Source of the DNA: Microcaldota archaeon
GTDB taxonomy: Archaea > Micrarchaeota > Micrarchaeia > Norongarragalinales > Norongarragalinaceae
DNA: 37,316 nt
Assembly: GCA_018304285.1 (NCBI GenBank)
Contig: JAGVWL010000002.1
Span: 1-37,316, forward strand
Reading direction: 5' to 3'
Shown here: one piece after another, positions 7,089 to 14,307 of the stretch
Numbering within the stretch: position 1 is the first letter of the stretch
Layout: the number at the start of each line of letters is the position of its first letter
Position numbers and translations under genes: made by a program
Notes under the pieces: generated by a model
Told to the model about the DNA's origin: nothing
What the model saw: the letters and a program-made list of their open reading frames with translations, nothing else
Database searches by the model: none

Positions 7089-8495
7089 ATGCTTAAGCTC
7101 TTCAACTCGCTTTCGTTGAGGAAAGAAGTTTTCAAGCCCCTAGACGATAAAGCCGTTAAGTGGTACGCTTGCGGGCCGACTTTGTATGATTATCCTCACA
7201 TAGGCAATTACCGCGCTTTCCTGTTTTACGACCTTTTGCAAAAATGGCTGGAGCATGAAGGTTACAAAGTAACGCTGGTAATGAACATCACGGACGTCGA
7301 CGATAAAACTATAAACAAATCGCGGGAAAGAAAAGAAACCTTGAGTGAACTTTACCAGTTCTATTCCAAAGCTTTTTTTGAAAGCCTCGATCAGCTGGGA
7401 ATAAAGCGCGCTGCCATTTACCCCCGCGCTACCGAACACGTTCCGCAAATGATTGCGCTTGTTGAAAAGCTTTTGACTAAGGGCATAGCGTACAAGGGCG
7501 AGGATGGAAGCATTTACTTCAAAATATCGTCCTTCAAAAACTACGGGAAGCTCTCCCATCTTGATTTGAAGGGCTTGAAGGCGGGCGCGAGCGGGCGTGT
7601 GGGTACCGATGAGTATGAGAAAGAAAGCGTAAGCGATTTTGCTTTGTGGAAGGCGTGGACTCCCGACGACGGCGAAGTGTTTTGGGAAGCGCCTTTCGGC
7701 AAGGGACGGCCGGGCTGGCATATTGAATGCAGCGCCATGTCCATGCACTACCTCGGCGAATCATTTGACGTTCACACGGGCGGGGTTGACTTGACGTTTC
7801 CCCACCACGAGAATGAAATAGCGCAGAGCGAGGGGGCGACCGGCGTTCGGTTCGCGAAATATTGGCTGCACAACGAGCATTTGCTTGTCGAGGGAAGGAA
7901 AATGTCCAAGCGGTTCAAGAATTTTTACACTTTGCGCGACGTCTTGGCGAAGGGATACTCGCCCAGGGCGTTGCGCTTGCTTTTGCTTTCCACGCACTAC
8001 CGTTCGCAGTTGAACTTCACTTTCGAAGCGCTGGATAATGCAGAGAACACTGTGAAAAAGCTGGGCGAATTCGCCTTCAGGCTCGGGCGCGCGAAAGGAA
8101 AAGGCGGCCGTAGCCTGGATTCGGTTTTGGCGAGCGCGAAAAAAAGTTTTGCCGGGGCGCTGGACGACGATTTGGACGTTGCAAGTGCGTTGGCCACAGT
8201 TTTCGATTTCGTGAAGGAATTCAACAAGGCGATCGATGACGAAAAAGTTTCAGTGGCTCAGGCCGCAGCAGCATTAGATTTCCTGAAGGAGTTCGACTCG
8301 GTTTTCGGGGTTGTCGATTGGAGCGCTTCGCGCGGGGTTTCGCTGGACGCGGCTATAGAAAAGCTCGTGGCTGAACGGGAAGAGGCAAGGCGAAACAAGG
8401 ATTTCAAGCGCGCTGACGAGATTCGCGCTTTGCTCAAGTCCAAGGGAATAATCCTGGAGGACACGCCCACGGGCGTCGTCTGGAAGAAAGCCTAA
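7089..8495 (+). CDS. cysS: Cysteinyl-tRNA synthetase
   Basis: The 468-residue class I synthetase attaches cysteine to tRNA-Cys. Visible signatures are the zinc ligand Cys28 in ACGPTLYD, the HIGN motif (37-40), WHIECSAM, HHENEIAQSE and the KMSK loop. The last reads KMSKRFKNF rather than the more usual KMSKS. The C-terminal helical anticodon-binding region ends with DEIRALLKSKG and LEDTPTGVVW, the normal family ending. It lies 7 bases after the ADP-dependent kinase gene, so the two are probably one operon. It ends 28 bases before a convergent gene. Confidence 0.96.
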   Translation: MLKLFNSLSLRKEVFKPLDDKAVKWYACGPTLYDYPHIGNYRAFLFYDLLQKWLEHEGYKVTLVMNITDVDDKTINKSRERKETLSELYQFYSKAFFESLDQLGIKRAAIYPRATEHVPQMIALVEKLLTKGIAYKGEDGSIYFKISSFKNYGKLSHLDLKGLKAGASGRVGTDEYEKESVSDFALWKAWTPDDGEVFWEAPFGKGRPGWHIECSAMSMHYLGESFDVHTGGVDLTFPHHENEIAQSEGATGVRFAKYWLHNEHLLVEGRKMSKRFKNFYTLRDVLAKGYSPRALRLLLLSTHYRSQLNFTFEALDNAENTVKKLGEFAFRLGRAKGKGGRSLDSVLASAKKSFAGALDDDLDVASALATVFDFVKEFNKAIDDEKVSVAQAAAALDFLKEFDSVFGVVDWSASRGVSLDAAIEKLVAEREEARRNKDFKRADEIRALLKSKGIILEDTPTGVVWKKA

Positions 8496-8513
8496 ACCGT
8501 TTTAGGGCGCAAG

Positions 8514-8520
8514 AAAAAAA
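8514..8520 (-). terminator. Oligo-T terminator after the histidine-phosphatase-like gene
   Basis: Seven A residues on the plus strand give a T7 run on the minus strand, beginning 4 bases beyond the stop of the leftward gene in the 28-bp convergent gap with cysS. Confidence 0.5.
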
Positions 8521-8523
8521 GGC

Positions 8524-9477
8524 TCAAGAGCCGCGCTGTTTTTTTGCTATGCCCGCGATTTCTTCCAGGACTGCCGTCGGAATATTGTGGCTCAGGCTGT
8601 AAATGACGTTTCCGTGCTCGTCGGTCTTGCTGTAATTCAAAATTATTTTCGGCTCGCCGCCTTCCGCGTGCGGGTGAATTGCAACAGTATAACCTTCCAG
8701 CGGGGAAAAGCCCTTAGCGCCGATTTGGGCCATTAGCTCGTTTCTCGCAGCAACGCCTTCGAGTTTTTCCGTGAGCTTGAGTAGAAAGCTTTCCATGACC
8801 GGCTGGTGCGAGCCGAGGGTTCTCGGGATGAACGGCGGCGCTTTCGCCTTTACTTCATCCGGCTTTCCGCTGTAGATTCTCTGGAGGTTTTTGGCAGCTT
8901 GAACATAATCCAGTATTTCCCTGGCTATCCCGCCAGCTCCGCGCGTGTATGTTGAAGATTTCGTGTCCCCCAGTTCTGCCGCCAGGCGGTCGCTTTCCCC
9001 AACAATGAATGGAACCAGCCTCTTCTCTTTAATAGCTGCTCTGACCGCTTGCTTGTATGGGTCGCTTCCGTAACTGAAATTCAGGTTTTGCGAAATCCTG
9101 ACTTTCCCGCCGTACTTGTTTCCGAACATTCGCCTGGTTACGCTTTTGATTCTCTCTTCGATTTCCGGCCACGTTTCCCTGCCTGTCAACCCCAATTCCG
9201 GCGTTCTGAATGCAACGCTCTGCAGCGTTCTTACCTTTTCAGTGCCTACCAGGAGGCCATAACGGAAGGAAACGCCTTTGAACGGCGGCCCGCTCCTTAC
9301 TGCTTTGATTCCGCCGCGGTTTGTAAGCTCGGCGTCCTTGTCCGCCTGGCGGCCTTTGAGCCTAGGCAGTTTTTGCCCTGCCGCCGCAGTCCTTCTCCTG
9401 CGAATAGCCCTCTTGTCGCCGTGCCTCCCGAATGCGAGGTAGTAGGGTGGTGCGGTCGGTTTGATTGCCATGGCCAT
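8524..9477 (-). CDS. Histidine phosphatase superfamily-like protein
   Basis: The 317-residue protein has the opening signature of the branch-1 histidine phosphatase superfamily: YYLAFGRHGDKR (Arg18, His19, Gly20), then LTNRGGIKAV (about 51-60). A segment resembling the phosphate-binding Arg helix (EKVRTLQSVAF, about 80-90) and a late LGSHQPVMESFL (His224) could supply the second catalytic His. It is longer than a simple phosphoglycerate mutase-type protein, with an extra mid-region (about 100-215) and a basic patch RAIRRRR near the active-site motif. It may be a phosphatase acting on a small phosphorylated substrate; the substrate is unknown. It is transcribed convergently to cysS. Confidence 0.6.
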   Translation of the reverse strand: MAMAIKPTAPPYYLAFGRHGDKRAIRRRRTAAAGQKLPRLKGRQADKDAELTNRGGIKAVRSGPPFKGVSFRYGLLVGTEKVRTLQSVAFRTPELGLTGRETWPEIEERIKSVTRRMFGNKYGGKVRISQNLNFSYGSDPYKQAVRAAIKEKRLVPFIVGESDRLAAELGDTKSSTYTRGAGGIAREILDYVQAAKNLQRIYSGKPDEVKAKAPPFIPRTLGSHQPVMESFLLKLTEKLEGVAARNELMAQIGAKGFSPLEGYTVAIHPHAEGGEPKIILNYSKTDEHGNVIYSLSHNIPTAVLEEIAGIAKKQRGS

Positions 9478-9538
9478 TTTTAGATTACCGAATAAATGCG
9501 GCTACGCGCGTTAAAAAAGCTTGTGCGGCGTTTTGCCG

Positions 9539-9793
9539 TTAGATTTTGTAAACAGTGTTTCCGTTGTGGACTTTCTGCAGGACTTTCAGCCCCACCGACA
9601 CGCCCGCCTTTGCTTCCGCGATCTTGTCGTGCCCGATTTGCAGCGAGTCCGCAATTTGCTCCAAAATCCTTTGCCCGACCGAGTTTTCCACCGCAATCTT
9701 GTCTCCCTCGGTCAAGGGTGCGGTCAGCTTCACTACAGCCACTCCCAAGCGGTTGTAGTAATGCTCGACGCTGCCTATTTTCTTTTTCTCCAT
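9539..9793 (-). CDS. EF-Tu domain 2-like small protein
   Basis: The 84-residue protein starting MEKKKIGSVEHYYNRLGVAV matches a family of short archaeal proteins resembling the beta-barrel domain 2 of translation factors EF-Tu/EF-1A. It has no GTPase domain. Features are the paired motif KLTAPLTEGDKIAV, the SLQIGHDKIAEAKAG turn and a final strand ending VYKI. Its role is unknown; RNA or ribosome contact is a guess from the fold. The ATG at 9793 is preferred over the in-frame ATG at 9817 because AGAGGTGGGGG lies just before 9793. A notable inverted repeat with TATA-like arms lies upstream (9833-9856). Confidence 0.75.
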   Translation of the reverse strand: MEKKKIGSVEHYYNRLGVAVVKLTAPLTEGDKIAVENSVGQRILEQIADSLQIGHDKIAEAKAGVSVGLKVLQKVHNGNTVYKI

Positions 9794-9832
9794 TTTGCCC
9801 CCACCTCTGAAAAGCATCTATGCATTGGGGCG

Positions 9833-9856
9833 TTTAAACCCGCCGGGCGGTTTAAA
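9833..9856. promoter_or_regulatory. Inverted repeat with two TATA-like arms
   Basis: TTTAAAC (9833-9839) and GTTTAAA (9850-9856) are perfect inverted copies separated by a GC-rich 10-bp spacer. Both arms read as TATA boxes on the minus strand. They lie 40 and 57 bases before the EF-like gene start at 9793. The arrangement could be tandem promoters or a symmetrical operator. Confidence 0.5.
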
Positions 9857-9880
9857 AGATTTAAAAATGCCCACGGGAAT

Positions 9881-10705
9881 TCAGAGGATTCCGCTTTGCT
9901 GGAGGACCATCATTTCCTCGCGCGAGATTTTCTCCCCCGCCTTCAGCCTGCCGTAAATCGCGCGCGCCTTGTCCTCGATTTTCCTTTGCTGCGCCTGCAT
10001 CCTTCGCGCTTCGTCACGCATTTCCCTCTGCCTTTCTTCCATTTCGTGAAGCTTGCGTTCTCCCACCACTTTCACGAGCTCTCCGTGCTTTTCCACTGCC
10101 GCGCCTTCCTTCGCCTTCAAGAGTTCCATGGTCTGGGAAAGGCTTTGCTGCAGCGCGCTGATTTTCTTGCTTTCCGCAATGAGGGCGTCATGCGAAGCCT
10201 GCGCTTTCTTCGAATGCTCGAACGTTTTCTCGTGAAACCCCTTTTCCTGCTCTATGAGCTTTTTGAGCTTGTCGCGCTCGGCGGAGTATTCCTTCAGAAG
10301 CTGTTGGAAGCCTTGCGCCTGCGGCATTTGCTTGAGCAGTTCTTTTATTTTCTTGGACAATTCCTTTTCTTCCTTGGCGTTCAGGTCTTCGGTCTGCTGG
10401 AACCATTCCATGCGCTCGATTTCCTCTTGAATGGCTGCGGGATTGCGCCCTGAACCTTCGGAGCGCATTTTACCGCGCATTTCGGATAGCTTCTGTTTTG
10501 AAGAAACGATCTGGTCTTTGAGCGAATCGCGTTTTTTGCGGAATTCGTTTGCAAGCGAGTTTTCCTTGTCGCGCAATGCTTTGAGTTCGCTCGCTTTGGC
10601 GAAGTGCGTGCGCAGCTGGCTTATTTTATCGCGGTTGTCCACGGAAATAGTCCGGACTTCCTTCCTTGCGGAATCGCGTTCTTGCTTGAGCTTGGAAACG
10701 TCCAT
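9881..10705 (-). CDS. Archaeal coiled-coil protein (COG1340-like)
   Basis: The 274-residue protein is almost entirely charged heptad-like helix rich in Lys, Glu, Gln and Arg, with a break near residues 88-100 (SGRNPAAIQEEIERMEW). The final 25 residues (GEKISREEMMVLQQSGIL) form a compact conserved-looking ending. This matches a widespread archaeal coiled-coil family often mis-annotated as phosphoserine phosphatase. It has no catalytic motif or membrane segment. The role is unknown; similarity in architecture to SMC-type or ribosome-associated coiled coils is only general. The start follows GGCGTGGTAG. It lies downstream of the possible histone-fold gene, separated by an 81-bp gap holding a perfect hairpin. 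Confidence 0.8.
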   Translation of the reverse strand: MDVSKLKQERDSARKEVRTISVDNRDKISQLRTHFAKASELKALRDKENSLANEFRKKRDSLKDQIVSSKQKLSEMRGKMRSEGSGRNPAAIQEEIERMEWFQQTEDLNAKEEKELSKKIKELLKQMPQAQGFQQLLKEYSAERDKLKKLIEQEKGFHEKTFEHSKKAQASHDALIAESKKISALQQSLSQTMELLKAKEGAAVEKHGELVKVVGERKLHEMEERQREMRDEARRMQAQQRKIEDKARAIYGRLKAGEKISREEMMVLQQSGIL

Positions 10706-10723
10706 TTTCTACCACGCCTTGCC

Positions 10724-10763
10724 CCTTTCTTTTGCGAAAAGAAAGGTGCGCTGGCACCGCGCC
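10724..10763. repeat. Perfect hairpin plus nested inverted repeats between two leftward genes
   Basis: CCTTTCTTTT-GCG-AAAAGAAAGG (10724-10746) is a 10-bp perfect stem with a 3-base loop. It is followed directly by GGTGCGCTGGCACC (10745-10758), a 5-bp stem. The element fills most of the gap between the stop at 10787 and the start at 10705. On the minus strand the first stem contains T-rich runs, so a terminator or attenuator is possible. Confidence 0.6.
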
Positions 10764-10786
10764 AAAGAAAACATGCTTTCAACTTT

Positions 10787-11209
10787 TCAATATGTCGAAT
10801 TGGGCTTTTCGTCCGGCGGGAGTTCGAGCTCTATCTCGGTGATTATCTCGTCCAGCTCCGCCCGTTGTTTTTCCAGCACTTTCTTTATCCTGCGGATGCG
10901 CTTTTCGTTCAGCGCGATCTCGCGGTATTTTCTCGCGGCTTTGTTGAAGTGTTCTATGCTCAGGGTGAAGTATTCCTCTTCGTTCATGGTTTGGGCTATG
11001 CCACCGAGTATGGTTCCGAGAAGCATGTTCGCCTGGACTTTCACGTCGCGCTTTATTTGGTGAGGATTTTTCATGTTTTGCTTTATGATTTTCACTACGC
11101 GCGCGTTGGGGAACGGGAGGTTTTCGCTTTCCGCCTCTTCATCGCTCAGCTCTTCGCCTTCGATTTCTTCCGCGGGAACTTCTTCTTGTTTCAACTCTTC
11201 TTCAGCCAT
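10787..11209 (-). CDS. Possible histone-fold protein with acidic N-terminal tail
   Basis: The 140-residue protein has three parts. Residues 1-30 are very acidic, with about half Glu or Asp. Residues about 31-95 (opening LPFPNARVVKIIKQNM, then a long hydrophobic helix around NMLLGTILGGIAQTM and a shorter helix) have the helix spacing of archaeal or NF-Y-like histone folds; the LPFPNARV start recalls the entry into helix 1 with its DNA-contacting Arg. Residues about 96-125 form a basic coiled coil. It may bind DNA or another histone-fold partner; this is an inference from pattern, not a certain family match. AAGGTGG precedes the ATG. The prolidase gene lies upstream on the same strand. Confidence 0.55.
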   Translation of the reverse strand: MAEEELKQEEVPAEEIEGEELSDEEAESENLPFPNARVVKIIKQNMKNPHQIKRDVKVQANMLLGTILGGIAQTMNEEEYFTLSIEHFNKAARKYREIALNEKRIRRIKKVLEKQRAELDEIITEIELELPPDEKPNSTY

Positions 11210-11314
11210 TTAAAACCACCTTGGAACATCGCTTTTGAGAATAGGATTGTACAGCAAAACTAGCGAAAGAATTAGGTCGAAAGCAGTTAAAAACCCTTTT
11301 TGCGCCCCCTGTTT

Positions 11315-12322
11315 TTAGGGGAAGACGACGTCTTCGAAGCGCACGCCGAAGCGCTTGGGGATGTATATTCCCGGCTCTATTGTGAACACCATTCCCTTGG
11401 CGAGCGTGACATCTTCGAGGCGGAAGCCGTCGTGCACTTTCAGCCCCAAACTATGGCCAAGCGCGAGGCCGGCTTTCCTGAATGAGTGCTTTTCGAATCC
11501 GTATTCATTGATGACTTTCTCTGCCGCGTGCGCTAGTTTCTTGCCGTGCACGCCCGGTTTTGCGATGCGTTCCGCCGCTTTCTTTGCCTCGCGCACCGCT
11601 TCCACTGCATCATTGATTTCCTTGCTCTTGCCTTCGTAATGCGTGGTCGTAAAATCGCCGTGGTACTGCCAGCACGTGGCGCCGCAGTCGATTAAAATCA
11701 TGTCCTTGCACTTGGCCTGTGAGGGAATGGCGTGCGGTACGGCGTTTTTGGGCGCCGTTGCGACAATCGGGGGGAACGAGTCGAGGGCGAATCCTTTTTT
11801 TCTGCAGGCGTATTCGAGAAATCCGGCGATTTCGTTTTCCGTCCTTCCCTTCACCCCGCGTTCTACGGCCTCCTGCACGCATTCTTTCGTGATTTCCTGC
11901 GCCTTGCGGATGAGTTTTTTTTCCTGTTCGTCCTTAATTGCCCTCAGGCCTTCGAGTTCCGTGGAGCAGTCGGTCACGCGCACGCGTGCCTTTTTCTTCA
12001 AGAGCCTGAAGCCCACCCTGTTTGCGTCGGTCGAAAAGTCGAGGCCGACGCTCTTGATCTTGTTTTTTGGGAAAAACTTTTTGTAAAAGCCTTTGGCTTC
12101 CTTCCAGGGGCAAACCTCGTCGAACTGGGGGAACGTTTTTTCCTTCAAGTCTTCGTCGGTGAAAGCGACGCTTTTTTCTTTCGTGACGTACGCGAGGAAC
12201 GGCTCTTCGGTTCCGGAGTAATAGTAGGCGTTGGCTTCGGGGTTGGCGACTTGCGCTATGACCACGCAGTCCACACGCATTTTTTGCCGGAGTTTTTCCA
12301 CTCTTGCTTTGAAGTCGAACAT
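11315..12322 (-). CDS. pepQ: Xaa-Pro dipeptidase/aminopeptidase (M24 family)
   Basis: The 335-residue enzyme has an N-terminal creatinase-like domain (about 1-120) and a C-terminal pita-bread domain. All five metal ligands are visible: D212 (LIDCGAT), D223 (YHGDFTTT), H290 (LGHSLGLKVHD), E316 (FTIEPGIY) and E330 (VRFEDVV). It should cut peptides with proline in the second position in the cytoplasm. I place the start at ATG 12322 because a TATA-like box (12339-12346) lies about 20 bases upstream, giving a leaderless message. An in-frame GTG at 12331 would add three residues. The gene ends 105 bases before the start of the possible histone-fold gene. Confidence 0.9.
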   Translation of the reverse strand: MFDFKARVEKLRQKMRVDCVVIAQVANPEANAYYYSGTEEPFLAYVTKEKSVAFTDEDLKEKTFPQFDEVCPWKEAKGFYKKFFPKNKIKSVGLDFSTDANRVGFRLLKKKARVRVTDCSTELEGLRAIKDEQEKKLIRKAQEITKECVQEAVERGVKGRTENEIAGFLEYACRKKGFALDSFPPIVATAPKNAVPHAIPSQAKCKDMILIDCGATCWQYHGDFTTTHYEGKSKEINDAVEAVREAKKAAERIAKPGVHGKKLAHAAEKVINEYGFEKHSFRKAGLALGHSLGLKVHDGFRLEDVTLAKGMVFTIEPGIYIPKRFGVRFEDVVFP

Positions 12323-12419
12323 TTCGCGCACCCAAAAGTATTTTATTCGCTTACAACCAACTCAATTGACTTTCAGGTATTTTGTATTTTGCTATTTAAG
12401 ATGTGGATGGTGTTATAGC
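12323..12419. promoter_or_regulatory. Divergent promoter region of pepQ and the OB-fold gene
   Basis: This 97-base gap holds a minus-strand TATA-like box (ATAAAATA, about 12339-12346) for the prolidase and a plus-strand box (CTATTTAAG, 12392-12400) for the OB-fold gene. Each is about 20-27 bases from its ATG, so both transcripts are probably leaderless. Confidence 0.55.
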
Positions 12420-12704
12420 ATGAAGATTTCGGAATTGACTCCCGGAACGGGAAACGTAGAGCTTGAGGCCGAGGTTGTGGGAATGGAAAAGCCGCGGGAA
12501 ATCAACAAGAACGGGCGGCTGCTGCGCGTTGCAAGCGCCACTCTCAAGGACGACACCGGCACGATTTCGTTGGTGTTGTGGAACGAGGCTATAGACAAAG
12601 TCCAGGAGGGAAGCAAAGTCCGCATTACTAACGGCTATGTCAACACCTGGCAGGACAAGCTGCAGTTGACTCTCGGGAAATTCGGGAAGATGGACGTATT
12701 GTAG
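12420..12704 (+). CDS. Single-OB-fold nucleic acid-binding protein (SSB/RPA-like)
   Basis: The 94-residue protein is a single OB fold resembling crenarchaeal-type single-stranded DNA-binding proteins and RPA70 OB domains. Recognisable features are the LTPGTGNVELEAEVVG entry strand, the central KDDTGTISLVLWNE segment, and GSKVRITNGYVNTWQDKLQL. There is no acidic C-terminal tail and no zinc finger. It may bind single-stranded DNA during replication or repair, or RNA. The ATG at 12420 is supported by a TATA box 20-28 bases upstream, and an upstream in-frame extension has no promoter support. Confidence 0.8.
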   Translation: MKISELTPGTGNVELEAEVVGMEKPREINKNGRLLRVASATLKDDTGTISLVLWNEAIDKVQEGSKVRITNGYVNTWQDKLQLTLGKFGKMDVL

Positions 12705-12713
12705 GCTTTCCGG

Positions 12714-12730
12714 TTTTTCCCGCTTTTTTT
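12714..12730 (+). terminator. Paired oligo-T runs after the OB-fold gene
   Basis: A T5 run (12714-12718) and a T7 run (12724-12730) follow the plus-strand stop at 12704. The second overlaps the stop codon of the convergent gene, so the rightward transcript would end within the last codons of the leftward one. Confidence 0.5.
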
Positions 12731-13334
12731 ATGCTTGTGATGCGGTGAACGTTACCGTAGCCGTCTTGGAGCCGGCTGATTCTCCTGTTGGCACGGTGAC
12801 TTGAATGTCTATCCTGGCGTAGTCGTTGCCGTCGGAAAAATTGAGGTTGCAGACCGCTCCGCTTGGAAAAATTAGCGGTGAACATTCCAAATCGTCGGAA
12901 TTTGGGATGTTGTACCACGTGCTTTGGTTGTAGTTGTTGCAGTTGCTCGGGACTGAAGTATTGCCGCTTGCGTTCGTCACGTTGAACCTAAAATGGCTTG
13001 CAACGCACACGCTGGTCCAAAGCCATGTTGTGGTTATCGTCACGTTTACCTTGACGCTCCCGTCGTTGCGCAGGAGGAATTGGCTTGCGTTGCTGTAATT
13101 GACCGAAGTGTCGTAAGACGCTCCGACTTGAACGGCGCCGAAGTTCACCGTAGCATTTTTCAGGAAAATGTCGATGGTGGATTGTACGCTTGCGGAAACA
13201 GTTCCCGTGGGGTTGGAAACCAGGCCTATCGTTTCAAAGCCGGCTTTCGAGGATAATATCCAGGCGCCGAACAATGCTATGGCGAGGGATAATAGAAAAA
13301 GCGTTGTTGCAAGTTTGTTTGAGCTTTCCAACAC
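12729..13334 (-). CDS. Exported, membrane-anchored protein rich in N-glycosylation sites
   Basis: The 201-residue protein begins with a hydrophobic segment (about residues 8-28, TTLFLLSLAIALFGAWIL) and continues as an extracellular beta-rich region. Nine N-x-S/T sequons are visible (for example KNATV, NYSNAS, VNVTI, YNQST, LNFSD), suggesting heavy archaeal N-glycosylation. Four cysteines may form disulfides. I recognise no family. GTG 13334 is chosen because AGGAAGGT lies just before it and ATAAAA (13361-13366) is in TATA position. A longer in-frame start at 13427 would add a basic, Cys-containing segment and overlap ubiA. It is convergent to the OB-fold gene. Confidence 0.68.
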   Translation of the reverse strand: MLESSNKLATTLFLLSLAIALFGAWILSSKAGFETIGLVSNPTGTVSASVQSTIDIFLKNATVNFGAVQVGASYDTSVNYSNASQFLLRNDGSVKVNVTITTTWLWTSVCVASHFRFNVTNASGNTSVPSNCNNYNQSTWYNIPNSDDLECSPLIFPSGAVCNLNFSDGNDYARIDIQVTVPTGESAGSKTATVTFTASQA

Positions 13335-13423
13335 TCGTATTACCTTCCTGGTCCCCCTTGTTTTATTGCAAGAGCAAATTGATGAGTTTTGGTTTTTGAG
13401 CCGTTCTCTTCTTTTTTGCGGTG

Positions 13424-14293
13424 TCACGCGCCCAAAGCTGCGAACGCGATTACGCCCGCAAGCAGGGCGTAGAGGGTGTAATTCCTTATTTTATTTAACG
13501 CTCGCGGGCGTTGGTCGAGCGCCAAGCGCCAGGCGGAAATTAAAATCAGAACATCCGTGATTCCGATTAGAACGGCATATGCAACGCTTTGCGTTTGAGC
13601 GAAAGGCATCAGGCTCATTACAACCGCGACGTGGAACAAAGCTATTGCAAGCACTACAGTCGCCCGCGTGCCGAACGCCATGGGAAACGTCCTGGCGCCT
13701 ATCTTCACGTCGCCCTTGACGTCCCTCAGCGTCAAAACCAGCTCGCGCGCCAACCCCGCGGTGAATGAAACGATTGCGAAGAGCAGGACGAAATAGTTGA
13801 GTCCGCTTGCGATGGCGTAGTTTCCATAGACGAATGAAATGCTCATGGAGCTTGCGATGAATGCGTTGCCCAGCAAAGGCAATTTTTTGAGTACGGGGTC
13901 GTAGAGCATTGCCAGCGCTGCAAAAAGGGCTGCGATAGCAAACGCAGCTTGGTTTACTGCAGCGCTTGCGGCCAAGCCGAGCACGAACAGCGCGAGCGAC
14001 GCGTAAAAAGCGCTTTTCTTTCCGATTTTCCCGCTTACCAGCGGCCTTTCGACCCGCTTCAGCGCCTTGTCGGTTTTTATGCCGAAATAGTCGTTCCACG
14101 CGAACGCGCCTAGCGCAATCAGGGCTGGGCCCAAAGCGGGGTAAAGCATTTCAAACGCAAAGCGCTTCGCCACCACGAATTCGCTGGCGCAAACGGCGAT
14201 TGCCACTATCGCGGCGTGTTCGGCGCGGGTGAGGGCGATCCAATCGTTGAATCCCCCGAGCTTCCAAGCTTGCCGGGATTGAAAAGGCGTCAT
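13424..14293 (-). CDS. UbiA-family prenyltransferase (DGGGP synthase-like)
   Basis: The 289-residue protein is a multi-pass membrane protein of the UbiA family. It has the first Asp motif NDYFGIKTD (67-75), then ERPLVSG, and the second motif DVKGD (191-195). In archaea the nearest role is transfer of a geranylgeranyl group to geranylgeranylglyceryl phosphate, making the second ether bond of membrane lipids. The first motif normally reads NDxxDxxxD; here the middle Asp is Gly. Start ATG 14293 fits a TATA box at 14317-14324; an in-frame GTG at 14311 is less likely. A quinone-type prenyltransferase is the alternative. Confidence 0.82.
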   Translation of the reverse strand: MTPFQSRQAWKLGGFNDWIALTRAEHAAIVAIAVCASEFVVAKRFAFEMLYPALGPALIALGAFAWNDYFGIKTDKALKRVERPLVSGKIGKKSAFYASLALFVLGLAASAAVNQAAFAIAALFAALAMLYDPVLKKLPLLGNAFIASSMSISFVYGNYAIASGLNYFVLLFAIVSFTAGLARELVLTLRDVKGDVKIGARTFPMAFGTRATVVLAIALFHVAVVMSLMPFAQTQSVAYAVLIGITDVLILISAWRLALDQRPRALNKIRNYTLYALLAGVIAFAALGA

Positions 14294-14307
14294 GGTAGTA
14301 GTTTGCT

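Noticed and set aside
11256..11285. Degenerate fourth copy of the element (CTAGCGAAAGAA)
   Set aside because: Only about 9 bases match stem 1 and neither second arm nor second hairpin is present.
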